This document shows positions 50,484 through 62,273 of a DNA stretch of 64,000 nucleotides, one piece after another. The translations under genes and the position numbers were made by a program. Origin of the DNA: Phymatolithon calcareum (lineage: Eukaryota > Rhodophyta > Florideophyceae > Hapalidiales); NCBI GenBank assembly GCA_977006965.1, contig OZ345359.1:1302001-1366000 (forward strand), read 5' to 3'. Under the pieces are notes generated by a model. It was not told where the DNA came from. It saw only the letters and a program-made list of their open reading frames with translations, and searched no databases. How positions within the stretch are numbered: the stretch's first letter is position 1; each line of letters starts with the position of its first letter.

Positions 50484-53172
50484 GCAGAGTAGAAGTCGCA
50501 CTGCACTGTCACTCCTGCGTCTAAGTCCTAGCAGCGTAAGAGAGCAATAGTTATAGTCCTATCAGATCCTCACTACTGGGCTGGATAGTCAGTAGACAGC
50601 CCTAATCTTCACTCTCCAGTCACATATATGATCGCTAACCCACTATAAGTACTGCCACTCCCATCGAAGTAAAGCACTAGTCATCCTTCAGTACTAACAA
50701 ATCCAGTAACACTTGAAAAGAAAAAAACGGTTGAGAGAGGCCAACAACAGCGTTATCTGCATATTCGCTGGGCGGCGCAACGTCGACAGAAGTTAGTGGG
50801 CAGTCCCCAATTCCATGAAGACGTCGTCAGTGTATGTGTTTGTTTTTAAGTCACGTTGCGTCTCCTTATATTTTCGTTATAATGATGCCGCGAAGGAGCG
50901 CTCCAGCCGCCAATAACGATGTGAAATGAGTGGAAAGGAAGCATAGAAAGATCGCGCTTAGCAACTTTTTCAAACAGGCTCTCACTGCGAGCTGCCCCGA
51001 TGTATCATCAGTCCCCAGAACGTGGTGTCAGTCCATCTACACTGGGCGCTCGCGTATGTGTTCAATGCGAGTTCAAAATATCTGCCAACGAAACGGAGGG
51101 TGTTAGAATATCTGCGCCAGGTCAATCGGAGATTCTCTTGGGAACAGGTCCTTGATATAAGCAGTACATAAGGAGCTTTTGTTGGGGAGCTGCTTTCAAA
51201 GACTTTTTTAAATGATTGAACGCGTTATGTTTTAAGGTATTCTCATGAGAATGATGTAAACTCATGCTTAGGGATCGTGCTTTGAGGTCGAAATGTCAGG
51301 GCAGAGAAAAGGCTGCGCGTCAATTCGAAGGCACTGACTTTGTCAGTACTTGACTTGCACCTTTCCATCGCTTCGCACGTACTGCGACCATCATCTTTTA
51401 AATCGCCTTCAGCAACAATGTTCTCTTCCTCAAGTTGAAGATGGTTCGATGTCAACTGGGCAGTGGGTCTATAACTTACGCGAGTGTTGGGATGTGCCAA
51501 ATATGGCACATTGTTCTATTTTTGTTTTGAAACTGCAGTCGGATAGACATGCCAAGTGCACTCTGTCGAGTTCATGTCGGCGAGACTGAAGCATGTCGCT
51601 TGCACTATCGCGTTGTGAGTGGCCGCATTTGGTTCCAGCGTTGGTCTTCGAATTTACGTGTGAACCAAAAGAGGAGATTTTCATCTCTGCGAGAACACAA
51701 GTCGATGAAATGTCCTCTTCCAGCGCACCTGGCTCCATGGCAGAACTTTTCGCGTCGCGAATTTTGAACATCTTGTATTGTTCCGCATGCCAAAATGCCT
51801 ATAAATAATCGTCCATTCCTTGGAAGGAAGAAGCTTGACGGCAAACAACTTGCGAACAAACAGACAAACAATTCCCGTTCTTACAACACGCGCCGCACAA
51901 TGTTCTCTTGCTGCTTCAAGCCATCGTCCTCAAGGAAGAACAAAGGCCGCTGCGCCTTGAAGAACATTTTCAAACATAAAATCATAAACGCCGTGCTCAA
52001 CAACGACGTCGAAGTCTCCTATGCCGTATCGCCGTGTCAGGAGCAGGCCGTCTTTCGGCATCACACGACATTCAGTAACCTCAAGCTTAAGCAGAGTGCT
52101 GTGCCGCTGATTTGGTTGACAACCACCATGGGCATCCGCATCCCGGCAGCGTTCCTTGAAAAGAAAGGTGCCCAACAAACGGTATGATGCTCACGGCATA
52201 GCTTAGGTGCTGTAGTATTTGAGTTGATTCCCAGATCTAACACGTCAATTTCGTACATTGTTCACCCGATGAACCGAACGAACGGCAGATTCTCTATTCA
52301 CACGGAAATGCGGAGGATATGGGTAAGGTTTCTCAATTTGTTACCGCATATTCTTCCACAAGCTGTGGATTTTGAGTAACCTGTATCTAACCCAAGCGCT
52401 TACTGTTCAATTTGTGTCTCCAGGAAACTCACTACGGTACGCAAAGTACCTCCAGGAGAAGCTCGATGTCAACGTCATGGTGTACGAGTATACAGGCTTC
52501 GGGCACGCGGAAAAGCCCGCGCTCGTGAATCGCGTCCGTTGCACTGAACAGCACATCTATGCCGACATCACAGCCGCGTACGACTGGCTTCTTGAGTATG
52601 GAATCAATCCGCGGGATATTATCCTATTCGGCAGAAGTATGGGTACTGGCCCAAGTGTTGAACTGGCCGTCACGGAGCAAGTGGGCGGACTAGTGCTCAT
52701 CTCTGCTATAGCGAGTGTGCTCCGCGTTGCGTCGCCGTGGCTGCCTTTCACAGTGAAGTGGCTTGATATGTTTGTAAGTTTTCCTTGCATATTCCTCATC
52801 TCTCTAGTGGAAGGTCATTCCTTGCAACTGCTAACATTCTTTTACTCTTGCTCTTTGGCGTTTACACAGACTAATATTGATAAGATGAGCAGAGTGACCT
52901 GTCCGGTCTTGTCCGTACACGGCCAACAAGACCAAACATCGCTATTTAAGCACGGGAAGGCTTTATACGACGCTGCCGATGTACAGGCGTTTATGCCGTA
53001 TTGGCATGAGACGGCTGACCACAACGACGTGGAGATAGCTGATTGGGGAGAGGTTTGCCGGTATTACAAAGAGTTTTTGGCGTGCATTGCGAACAACTCC
53101 CTGACCCCGCGATCGAGCGAGAGATCTTATGACCTATACACTTTTGACAATATGGCGTTGCCCAAGTGAGCA
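50484..53172. repeat. large inverted duplication, right arm
   Basis: Reverse-complement partner of 41418-44456. Matching landmarks include GCACTGCACTGTCACTC (50500), AACGGTTGAGAGAGGCCAAC (50728), the empty LINE site (about 51240-51260), GTGCCAAATATGGCAC (51497) and the entire ABHD17 gene. About 150 bp at 50545-50700 has no counterpart on the left. Confidence 0.92.
51900..53169 (+). CDS. ABHD17-like alpha/beta hydrolase, copy B (4 exons)
   Basis: Exons 51900-52181, 52289-52322, 52424-52773 and 52870-53169, with introns of 107, 101 and 96 bp bounded by GT..AG; 321 aa. Exon lengths equal those of copy A exactly. The protein keeps MFSCCFKP at the N terminus, ILYSHGNAEDMG, the nucleophile motif GRSMGTG, VLSVHGQQDQT and WHETADHNDVE, so the catalytic triad is intact. 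About 29 substitutions separate it from copy A, more at the ends than around the active site, which suggests both copies are under constraint. As with copy A, hydrolysis of palmitoyl thioesters on membrane proteins is inferred from ABHD17 homology. It is transcribed away from the centre of the inverted duplication. Confidence 0.9.
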
Positions 53173-53750
53173 TATTGAGCTACACAGAGTATTTGAAATT
53201 TATTTAAAAGCCTCACGGGCAAGGCTTCCTCAGTTGAGGAGCCCCATCCACCTGCCTAGATCGCTCAAAGCATTGCAGAGTATCCCGCATTTGCTTTCAC
53301 AATGTTTGGCCCTGAGCTGCAGAAAGCTGTCCGCTGATGTCGATGTTGACTGATTCTCAGCGAGATACTCACAACTTCCCCCATCAACTTCGCAATTGCA
53401 AAACATGCTCCAAGCGACAATCTTATGTTTTCTTCCATAGATGACTGGGATTCGAAGACAGTGTGACGCCAAAAGATTGACGCATCGCAGGCTAATAGCA
53501 CAATCATCAAAACAAGGTTAAGGGGAGTGGAGACAAGGAATGATGTGCGCAGATGCTGGGTCGGATATAAACCTGATGCTTCCGGACATTCATGCATCAT
53601 TAATGGAACCGGGGCTGGCCTTGAAAAAAAAGATGATCCGAAAAGAACGCCAGTTTGGATTGACAGAAGCAGCAAATGCAGAGATGGAATAGAGAATAGT
53701 TTGTTTTTCATACCGGTCACACCGACTGCCTCTCTCGCATGTGCCTCCAA
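53173..53750. other. intergenic with one long minus-strand frame
   Basis: A minus frame at 53265-53801 (178 codons) has a hydrophobic stretch (PLNLVLMIVLLAC) but its 5' part runs into the tRNA-like repeat. It could be an exon or an accident. A reverse repeat family 6 piece (GGCAAGGCTTCCTCAG) is at about 53219-53234. Confidence 0.35.
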
Positions 53751-54090
53751 CATGCATGCCAAGTTTTCCAAAAATCTTTCGCACAGTAGCGTCCCCGGCA
53801 CTGCAGTTACCCACGTTGTCTGGACCTTCCGGGCTTCGATCCCGGTACCTCGCGCATGCTAAGCGCGCACTCTACCAACTGCCCCGCTTCCCCGCGTTTG
53901 AGCTAAAGGCCCGAACAATCCGCCCTGTTTCCACAGAAACGCTTCTTACTGTGCTTGTGACCATGCATCGCATCGGGAACACACTTAAACAATGCAGCCA
54001 CCATTCACGTCCTCACTGTAATTCTGACAGGTCTGCCAACAACCAGATTTGTACCCACATATTCTTTCGTTTTCTCCTGCACTACATACG
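53751..54090. repeat. tRNA-containing dispersed repeat, copy B
   Basis: It aligns with 25610-25940, including GTTTGAGCTAAAGGCCCGAA and TTCCACAGAAACGCTTCTTA. The 5' and 3' extents are similar in the two copies, indicating a defined element. The tRNA-like segment is at 53822-53893. Confidence 0.85.
53822..53893 (-). pseudogene. tRNA-Ala(AGC)-like relic, copy B
   Basis: Identical to the 25670-25741 relic in the anticodon and T arms. The 5' acceptor strand differs by one base (GGGGAAG) and still fails to pair with AAGGTCC. The shared defects show that both descend from one already broken tRNA copy. Confidence 0.85.
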
Positions 54091-54189
54091 CAACTTGGAC
54101 AACGCTTCCACCGCGAGAGCCAACACCTTGTCCCTGACACCCTGTTTCACTTGGAATACCACCTCGATGAATATCTTTTCCAGCCCGCA

Positions 54190-54460
54190 TTCACCTGGTG
54201 GGTGTTTGGGTATCCGTAAATGGCCATTAAAAGGCTATTGACGTCTCGCAATGAAGAGGTTACTTTACGTTAACGTTTCTTCATTGCGTGTGTGGACAGA
54301 TGCGATATCTTCCCAAAGTTTAGCCTTGCACCCGGCATACACACAAGCATGTGGATTGAGCTTCATGTGCACGAAGTCAATGTGGTCCATGAGCGACTGG
54401 GGTCCCCCAATCCGTTTCTGGCATAGGGAGCAGCCGTGGTTTCGTTCTTTGCGGTGGACG
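54190..54460. repeat. dispersed repeat family 4, copy B
   Basis: The partner of 13535-13810. It follows the tRNA-like repeat within 100 bp, and in copy A a fragment of the tRNA repeat's flank is likewise just upstream, so families 4 and tRNA-like may be parts of one larger element. Confidence 0.75.
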
Positions 54461-55035
54461 AATTGTTTTTTTAATTATTTTTTATAGGAAAAATTCTTGC
54501 AGCAAAAAACACAGTGGAAGGGCTTCTTCCCGCGTGCCCATATTGAAATGCTTCCTGGGCGGACAGCGCTGGGCAAACATTTCGATTGTCTGCAAAGCTA
54601 TGGCCTTCGTTTTTCATGTACGACCTTTACGTGCTTGTTCAAATTTCTATGGACACATGATTGGAGGGACATGTAACCCACGAAAAATTCAACTTTTTTG
54701 AAATTCTCTCCGCATTGATCCATCTACACCTTCAAGCCAAATTTTACTTTCGACAAAAGAATATCCTCAACTGAAGATATTCTTCAGTACAGAATATCCT
54801 TTGCCATATCGAAGTTTCTCGCACCCCCCAGCTATGTAATCCCCTTTCGTCAGAATATCCACTACCGCTGAACTTGTCCACCTTCTAATCTGCAGTTTTG
54901 CCCGGTTACCAGCACTCTTCAAGAGTCTTCATTATCATTTTTCCATTGAAGTTGTCCGTATGTAGAGAAATTCATGATCACCTGCCAAATTATAGTGGTT
55001 ACCATTTGGTGTTTGCATCAGATGAGTTTGCAAAG
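54461..55035. other. intergenic, AT-rich
   Basis: It includes an inverted motif AGAATATCCT..AGATATTCT near 54760-54800. A plus frame beginning about 54898 leads into the next repeat and encodes LDAVDFADAGGS, shared with about 20890-20930. No gene recognised. Confidence 0.45.
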
Positions 55036-56140
55036 CTACTGCAAATGCCCACACTAGATGCAGTGGACTTTGCAGACGCAGGAGGGTCGGCGGAAGTAAT
55101 GCTACTATATCGGCAATGCAGACACGCACTTCAAGCTTGCGCTGGTTCGCTGTTGATTAAGCAACGAGCAGGCTGGCTGAACAAACAGACCGACGAGTGG
55201 AAGCGAAGAGTTGAAAATGTACCGCACATTGCTTTACTTGCAGTCCTAAGAGTACAAAGAGCACAATAGGGGGACATTGCTCCGCTTCTCCAGCCGAAGC
55301 TCATCCATTCTCCTTTAACATGGCGCGTCCCGGATGGGACAGGACTTGGGGCAAAAGAGTTGTCTGCAGTGATACCACGAAGTCGAATGGGCTCAGCGAA
55401 TAGCGAAATGAGGCAAACAGATGCTTCTCGTAGCATCTTTATGTCTCAATCCATTATTCGCCCGGTTTTGGCGCTCTATCTGATCTGATGAAGATTTGAA
55501 TTAGAAGTTCAATCACAGATTGGACTTCCAGTTCGAAAAGCATGCAAAAAGAAGAAATCCAATTTTGGCCTTCACCTAAAATATAGCTATCACCATGTAG
55601 ACACGCAATGCTGCACGAGCGTAAGCTGGGGCACTTACACTCTCAGGGAGAACATACCAACCAATTGGGATTGTTAGAGTAGTGTCTGTTAGTGCTCCCC
55701 TTCTTTATACAGGGTGTGCATTTCTCGCCCCTGCTCTATTTAAGCGGCGATCATAAATCGCACCTTAGACTGGAGCATTGCATCATCTCATCGGAAAGAG
55801 ATCATCCCTTTTCATGATAAACCCAACCTTATCTTGACACTCCCAGTGATTACAACCATCTGCACACCACAATCACCAGCGGATAGGAAATCATGACCCA
55901 CATCATTCATTGATGGCAAAAAACCAGGAACACCCCATAGCATTCCGATCCTGCCCTTGAGTAATTACCGTAGATCATTGCCTTCAGCGGAAGCAAAGAG
56001 AGAAATACTATACTTCTCTCTTCACTTCCGCTATGCACGTTTATATTACAGTGCACAGTATGGTTGTGGTGTTATGGTACTACCTGGGCCCCCCTCGCGT
56101 GGGGGAGAGGTAACTTACGCTTTACATTACTCCGTACAAG
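55036..56140. repeat. dispersed repeat family 5, copy B (composite)
   Basis: Parts: 55040-55100 (shared with 20880-20930); 55270-55520 (shared with 14870-15080); 55547-55605 and 55835-55915 (shared with 15560-15670); 55925-56140 (shared with 16165-16385). The order matches copy A, defining an element of at least 1.1 kb. The LINE fragment found in copy A is absent. Confidence 0.8.
55986..56032. repeat. conserved compound hairpin in repeat family 5
   Basis: 8-bp stem AGCGGAAG/CTTCCGCT, internal loop CA/CA, 9-bp stem AAGAGAGAA/TTCTCTCTT, loop ATACTATAC. Both stems are identical to those at 16230-16276; only unpaired bases differ. Confidence 0.88.
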
Positions 56141-57289
56141 GTATCACTAGTACAGAGCTCACATTCGAAGCCGCTGCGAATGCGCTACGGTAGCGGAGGC
56201 TAATAGTTGACATATGGCATGTACTTAGAAGCTCCTTTTTGCGCGCATATCGTTCACCGCAAAGGAGAAGTTTCAGCGCTGTGCTGTACTGTATTCAGTA
56301 GCGCTTAAACTGCTCCTCGATGACACTTCCGCAACCACCATATAATCTGATCTCTCATACAGCCGTAAAGGGCATGAAATAATTTTCATAAAAGACGTGA
56401 ACATCTCCGCTCTGCCGAGCTGCTTCCTGTGTCAGAGGGTAGTTGCGCCAATTCTTTCTTTTTAGAGTCCTTCTCTTGTGCTAACACCGTTCTTGCGCTC
56501 CGTGAATTGAACGTCATGTTTTCTACCTGCTTGGCAATGCGGATGAAATGAGTACGGATCTGCTCCTGCTACCCCGAAGGTTTACGGCCCAAGAAGGCCG
56601 TGTAGAGTCCTCGCTGCAAGAGCGAAGAAAATCACTGTGAGGAATGGAAGTAGTGCGCAGTGTAGATTTCGGACAAACGCCTCTCACTAGAGGGTGCAGC
56701 GAGCATGCCGGTTGGACCGATGAGGCAATGCATGCCGTGAGAGCCCCGCCGAACAGCGCAAGCCAACTTCGATAATGCGCATATACAGTCATATGGTCGT
56801 GCGACAGTTCACAAAGTGCTGATAATGCTACAAACCACTACAGACCACCACCCGACAATACCGGTGCGCCGTTCAAGACGCTGCAATGGTCTGACGCGCG
56901 AGACGCAGAAGAGAGCCATCTTCAGGTGACGCGGACAAAGAGCGCGGCGCGGTGCACGTCAAGCATACTCGGTCGATGATTGCAATTTGAAGAAGTACAG
57001 GCACGGACATTAGAATCAACCTCTTGCTCGAGAATCACAACCACTTCCACATTCATCGTCATCTCTCGATTGGTTCATCCTACCGCCACAGGCAGTATGC
57101 CAATGCCAATCATAGCTCTTTTTGTGGAAAACTTATTTTGCCGTAAATTTTCCCCCGCGCTCAACGTGTGCCTATCAATGACTCGTGTAACTCGAACCCC
57201 ATTCTACGTCGCCCCAATCTCTCCCCGCCCGTCACTCTCAAGATCGCGTCCACCGATCTTGCCGCCCGGCATCGCCGCGCGTATCCGCC
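56141..57289. other. upstream region of cytochrome b5 reductase
   Basis: About 1.15 kb. GC content rises towards 57200. An open plus frame at 56980-57645 overlaps the reductase gene in another frame and is treated as a shadow. A minus frame at 56523-56792 has no domain. The promoter should be within the last few hundred bases. Confidence 0.45.
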
Positions 57290-58156
57290 ATGGCGAACAT
57301 GCTGTACGAGCAGGTGGTGCGCTACGTGCAGTCAAACCCCACGCTGCTGGCCGGTGTATTTCTCGCCGTGTTGATCGTCGGTGTGACCCATGGTGTGGTA
57401 ACAGCCTCTCTCTCCGGCCGTTCTACCAGCACGGTGAGCAGCGTCCATTACGCGCCCTATCCTCTCCTCGGGAAGACGAAGGTATCTCACAACACGATAC
57501 TCCTCCGATTCGGATTACCGATCTCGGACGCGAAGCTCGGTCTCCCGCTTGGCCGTCATCTGTCGGTGCGCGCCACGGTGAACGACCGCGAGACGCGACG
57601 GCCATACACACCTGTCTCGCCGGCGGATGCGGAGGGGTACTTTGAGTTGCTAGTGAAGGTGTATCCGGCACCGCACGGATTGATGTCGCGTCATTTGGAC
57701 GCGCTCAATGTCGGGGAAACGGTGGAGGTACGCGGTCCGCTGGGGAAGTTCACTTATGAGAGGGGCATGTATTCAAGGATCAATATGGTGTGTGGTGGTA
57801 CGGGTATCACGCCTATGTGGCAGGTGCTTCGCGCGGTGCTTGGTGACCCGGAGGATGACGCGTTTGTCAGTTTGGTTTTTGCAAATGTCGCGGAGGGGGA
57901 TATTCTACTCAGGGAGGAATTGGAGGGATTGTGTCGTGCGCATAGCCGGTTGGAGGTATATTATGTGCTTAATGAACCGCCGCCGGGATGGACGGGTGGG
58001 GAGGGATTTGTTAGTAGGCAGATTCTTGCGGATCGGTTTGGAGAACCGCGGTCGGATGTTCTGGCGCTTATGTGTGGACCGCCGCCGATGAATAAGGCGA
58101 TGAAGGGACATCTCGCCGCTTTGGGGTACAAGGATAGTCAAGTGTTTAAGTTTTGA
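57290..58156 (+). CDS. CBR1: NADH-cytochrome b5 reductase
   Basis: Intronless, 288 aa, typical for the family. Residues 18-40 form one N-terminal membrane anchor (LLAGVFLAVLIVGVTHG). The FAD-binding domain has the RPYTPVS motif, VKVYPAPHGLMSRHL and VRGPLGKFTY. The NADH domain has VCGGTGITPMWQVLRAV, VYYVLNEPPPGW and MCGPPPMNKAM, ending in the conserved hydrophobic VFKF. The enzyme passes electrons from NADH via FAD to cytochrome b5 for fatty-acid desaturation and sterol synthesis, anchored at the ER or outer mitochondrial membrane. All cofactor motifs are present. Its GC content is clearly higher than that of the repeat-rich DNA to its left. Confidence 0.96.
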   Translation: MANMLYEQVVRYVQSNPTLLAGVFLAVLIVGVTHGVVTASLSGRSTSTVSSVHYAPYPLLGKTKVSHNTILLRFGLPISDAKLGLPLGRHLSVRATVNDRETRRPYTPVSPADAEGYFELLVKVYPAPHGLMSRHLDALNVGETVEVRGPLGKFTYERGMYSRINMVCGGTGITPMWQVLRAVLGDPEDDAFVSLVFANVAEGDILLREELEGLCRAHSRLEVYYVLNEPPPGWTGGEGFVSRQILADRFGEPRSDVLALMCGPPPMNKAMKGHLAALGYKDSQVFKF

Positions 58157-58283
58157 GTGTTTGCTTGTTTTGGGAGTTGTTAGTTTGGTACTATGGCTGC
58201 TCCAGTGGCGTCGATATTGTGCTTTGCATTGAAGGTTCGAGATATGTTTCGATCGCAATTAGTATGCATCGGAGCTGTGCTGA

Positions 58284-58616
58284 ATGAGCGGTGACGAGGA
58301 TTGCGAATGGCTGGATGATTTTGAATTGGTACGTTTTCTTCATGTGTCCGAGCCCAATGTCCTACCCTTCTGCTGGGTGCATCCGGTCGAAGTGGACGTA
58401 ATGCTACCATTAATAAATACAGAGGGAGAATTTGGCGGATGCAATACTGTACGAACGGTGTGTGGAAGCGTTGAGCGATTGAAACCACGTTCTTTCTACC
58501 TTTCTTACGAGCACACTGTGTCTGTAGAAGGCCCCTTGCATGTCTCCTGGACTGGACCCATGATATTCGCTGATGCCGAGGCTCGCATGGCGATGCAGCG
58601 AGAACCGTCCCATTAG
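58284..58616 (+). CDS. small hypothetical protein, 110 aa
   Basis: An ATG ORF 128 bp after the reductase stop. The product starts acidic (MSGDEDCEWLDDFELV), has mixed beta-like segments (FYLSYEHTVSVEGPLHVSW) and four Cys. No family recognised, no membrane segment. The opposite strand is also open (58180-58638), but that product is Arg/Pro-rich and less protein-like. It could be a real small gene or exon. Confidence 0.4.
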   Translation: MSGDEDCEWLDDFELVRFLHVSEPNVLPFCWVHPVEVDVMLPLINTEGEFGGCNTVRTVCGSVERLKPRSFYLSYEHTVSVEGPLHVSWTGPMIFADAEARMAMQREPSH

Positions 58617-61600
58617 GCACTTGCGGTATCTTGTTCAATATACAGCGTCAAATTTAGCGGAAAGACTGGAGATTCAACTACTCATGAGAGTGGCATCCAC
58701 TCTTGCAAGGCCATGCAGATAAAGTTAAGTAAGTTTCATCGGACGCCCTGGTGTGCTGCTTGGCCGTCCGAAGAACGACGCCGAAGGACGGCAATCCCCT
58801 ACCCATAGCCCTACGCTTCTTTGTGCAAAAGTACTTGCATGACCCTTCTGATATTGTCCTCACATTTTGACTAGCGTTAGAGAAAGTAGTGTGGGGCGAC
58901 TAACTTGGCATTCTTTCTTTCTTTACTGCATAAGACGTTAACTAAAGTTAACATTTTTGTGGGGTTGTCAAGCAACCCCTCATTGTTCACGAATTTGAGT
59001 ACTTGGCGTTCAAAACGCAATGCGAAATCAAGTGACAAACACATCGACAGGCAAGGCAGCAGCGAAGACGTGTGGCTGTAGACTATAGACGAGACGTGGA
59101 GCGAGAGTGGTGATATCGGCGGGCACACGGTTCATGCGACATAATGGATGGAAAGGTAGGTGTTCTTTATGTAAGATCCATTTTCTTGAGGATGCGAACA
59201 AGGACTTGGCTTGAATAGGATGCAATTAAACGATCGATAGTGCCACTAAAGTGGGTGCAGAGTGGGTAGTCATTGTAACCGATAAGACCGTTGGATCCTC
59301 ATAGTAGTATCTTTCACATTTCGATGCTGACAGTGTCGGCGAAGAGACTGAAAGTGTAGTTATAGTGCCCATAGGGTCGATAATGATTATTGTCCTTCGC
59401 CACAATGTGGGCACAAAGCAATGCTAGACAACATGTGATTCTGTAACTATGTCGCTTCGGCTTATCCATCGATGTTTACAGGAAAAAGTTGATTCTTATC
59501 CCTCTATTACTAGTCAAGAATTGACGTATGACTAGAATGACGGGAGCTCGGCAGTGTGCTTGGTAAAAGTAGCCACCTTGGTAATGAGTAGTCATATAAG
59601 CGTGTTTGTTTACCTCTCTCAAATATGCTGCCAACTGTGCCTACACCTCAAGTGGAGCGGTAATGAGGTACAAAGACACATAGTATATGCATCAGTTAAT
59701 GTCCACTCTGTATATAGTGCATAGGAGATGGTGACGTCATTGGAGACTGTGGGGATATTTGATTGATTATTTGAAAGCTCCCAAAGCCTCACCTTCAACA
59801 AGACCAACGGTCTGTGGAGCGTTTGCCATGTCTCATTCTTCATATTGATAGTGCTGTAAGACGGAGAGATCGAAATGTAGAACGAGCAAGGAAAATGGTT
59901 CTTCTAGTCCAGTGAATCTACATCCGATCCTTTTAAAACGCGACGCTCAACGGCACTTCACCCGCCAACTCAGAGGCGGTCCAGCTATTCGCACCAATGC
60001 CCTCAAGTGTTCTCCGTGTCCGATCAGTGGCGATACTCTGTTCAGTGGCACGCGGCATTAGTTTGTACTTGTCTACAGCAGAGACTAAACTGAAAATCGC
60101 AATAGGACCCACAGTGGCGTCCAGAGCACACTGTGGCAGACAGTTCGATTACATATGTTAGCTCAAACATGTGCACCCTTCATTCATTCATTGGTCAACC
60201 TATATAATGATGCACATCGAATGCTAAAAGGACAGTTGCTTCAACCCCAGGCCGGACTCGAACCGCATGACCGAAACATGAATGTCGGTGCGGCATCCGG
60301 CAAATACGATGTCAACAGCATATCGAATTTCCTCCGTCAAGCATATCGGAATATATCCCAGCGCCCTTCGTCCCACAAAACAGTGCGCTTCCACAAGCTT
60401 TCATGTGCAAAAAAATTAAATGAATCTTATTCCCTCAATTGAGGGAAATTTTCCATCATATAGACACTACTAGTAGGGGTGAGTAGTAGGTTTGGCTAGT
60501 AGGGAAGGCCATGTAGTGAATTTCCTGATTCGGAATCGTTTAGCAAGAGTTATATCAAAAGCAATCGAGTACATGCTAGGGGCTCAGATAGAATACCAGA
60601 CATTAGAGAAGCGCCGTCCTATTGTTGTGTGTAGCGAGCGCCTGAGGAAGCGTTGCTTGCCCGTATATTCGTATGACTGTGGGGCTTTTTTAAAAATAAA
60701 CTTGTCAAAAAAAGTCGATCGTCCTTTTCCATTATTGCACTACGGACAGTCAGTCATTCGCAGTAAAGCCATCCCTCCATCATGAACTTGACTCCGGTAT
60801 TGAACGTTAACTCCACCCCACCACCCACAGTTGTGACATCCTTTCCATATGCTTGGCATGAACAATGATTCAACCGAGCCGCACACATGATCGTATTATA
60901 TATCAGCCGATGATTCCATCCGTTGATGTGAACCTTCACACCCCGCATCATGTGTGTGTGTGTGCTCCTGTACGCGTGTCTTGCCTGTCCCTCAGCTCTG
61001 TCCGTACGTCCGTCACACGCCGTCCACCTTTGTACCCGCGCCGCCGACGGTAGACAACGTATGTGCCGTCAAACATGTGCATTTTTTCGCTACCACTCTA
61101 AAAACCCCGGCATTTTCGACTAGCAATTTTCTCCCCTCCCTTCTCCACACGATGTTACGTGCACTGTACTGCACAGAAGGTAAGCTCGGCGATTGGCGTT
61201 ACGTACGTGATGTAGAGCACTGCTCGATTTAGATGCGGCGTCTCGGGTGGCAAAACGATGCGCGATGAACGTACAGCCCGATATTGCTTCCGGGTCAGGC
61301 GGGTAGGGCATTGTGTATTGGGATTTCGCAATATCATGTCAAGTGTTGTCCACCGTGAAATCCAGTTCACTTGGAACGCGCAGCGGGCAACGCGCTTCAG
61401 CAGACTGAATGACTGACTGCCTGACTGACTGTATGCGGTAGCCGTGCGGAACGGGGGTCCAGTCGCGGAAGCGAAGCAGGGTGGAAGGTCAGTGTGACGC
61501 GGTCCGCCCTGAAGGTCAGGAAGCTGCCTGCTGGGTTGCGATTTCCCGATTTAGCAGTCGCAGCGTCTTTCCGTTGCCGAATTGCACCTGCGAGCTGATG

Positions 61601-62273
61601 ATCTGCCGAAGGTACTGTACTGTACTGTACCCTGCAGCAGCGAGGATGCGTGAAATACTTTGATTCCAAGTCGCGCGACAGCCGTTAATCAGAGCATCGG
61701 GAAGACGGCAAGTTTTTACATCAGGCAGGCAGGCAGGCAGGCAAGCAACGGTTAGGCCGCGACTCCTTCCAGCTAGCTAGCTAGGTAGTTAGCTGGGAGA
61801 GGGTCGTAAACACATAATTTATGCCGCGGCATGTTTTCCACCGTACAGTAGGGCAGTCTACCTGCGTTTACAATGACGTCTTCGTTGAGGGTACTGTACA
61901 GTAGGTATATTTATCTTTTCGTACTTATCCGTACATAACCACCTAGACAGCATAGCCGTATGCACGACTGTAACGGTACCGCTCGAATATTATTCGACCG
62001 GTATTATTTGATCCTCATGCATACCAGCAAGCAAGTAATCAATCAATCAATCAATGATCATCGATGTACACCATCTGTGATGCTCAAGGTTCATGCATCA
62101 TGCATGCGAACCTTGGAAAGAAAGCAAAGCGAAATTCCCTTGCATGCAATAAATTAATAATTTACAAATCGCATTTTTACGACTTGTCTGTCCTGTACCA
62201 CTCGAATCAAGTGCTTGCTCGCAAGCACAGCTCGCCTGTCTGTTTGCCATTCCGCTAAATTGCACACAATCCC
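58617..62273. other. 3.6-kb intergenic region, repeats only
   Basis: Nothing convincing codes here. Visible elements: a minus frame about 59414-59028 broken by one stop; repeat family 6 at 60640-60700 (GAGGAAGCGTTGC..GCCCGTATATTCGTA); a TG run at about 60950-60965; (TACTG)n-type GTACTGTACTGTACTGTAC at 61613-61630; CAGG repeats at 61722-61743; AGCT repeats at 61771-61784; TACTGTACAGTA near 61894; AATC repeats at 62037-62055. The last several hundred bases are the 3' side of the minus-strand gene. Confidence 0.5.

Noticed and set aside
53265-53801. 178-codon minus-strand membrane-like ORF
   Set aside because: Its 5' third lies within the tRNA-containing repeat, and no splice structure or family support was found.
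56980-57645. 221-codon plus ORF overlapping cytochrome b5 reductase
   Set aside because: It overlaps a gene with complete family motifs in another frame, and its own product is Arg/Pro/Ser-rich without a domain.
61722-61784. CAGG and AGCT short tandem repeats as a CRISPR or satellite
   Set aside because: Units of four bases with few copies and no spacers; ordinary microsatellites.
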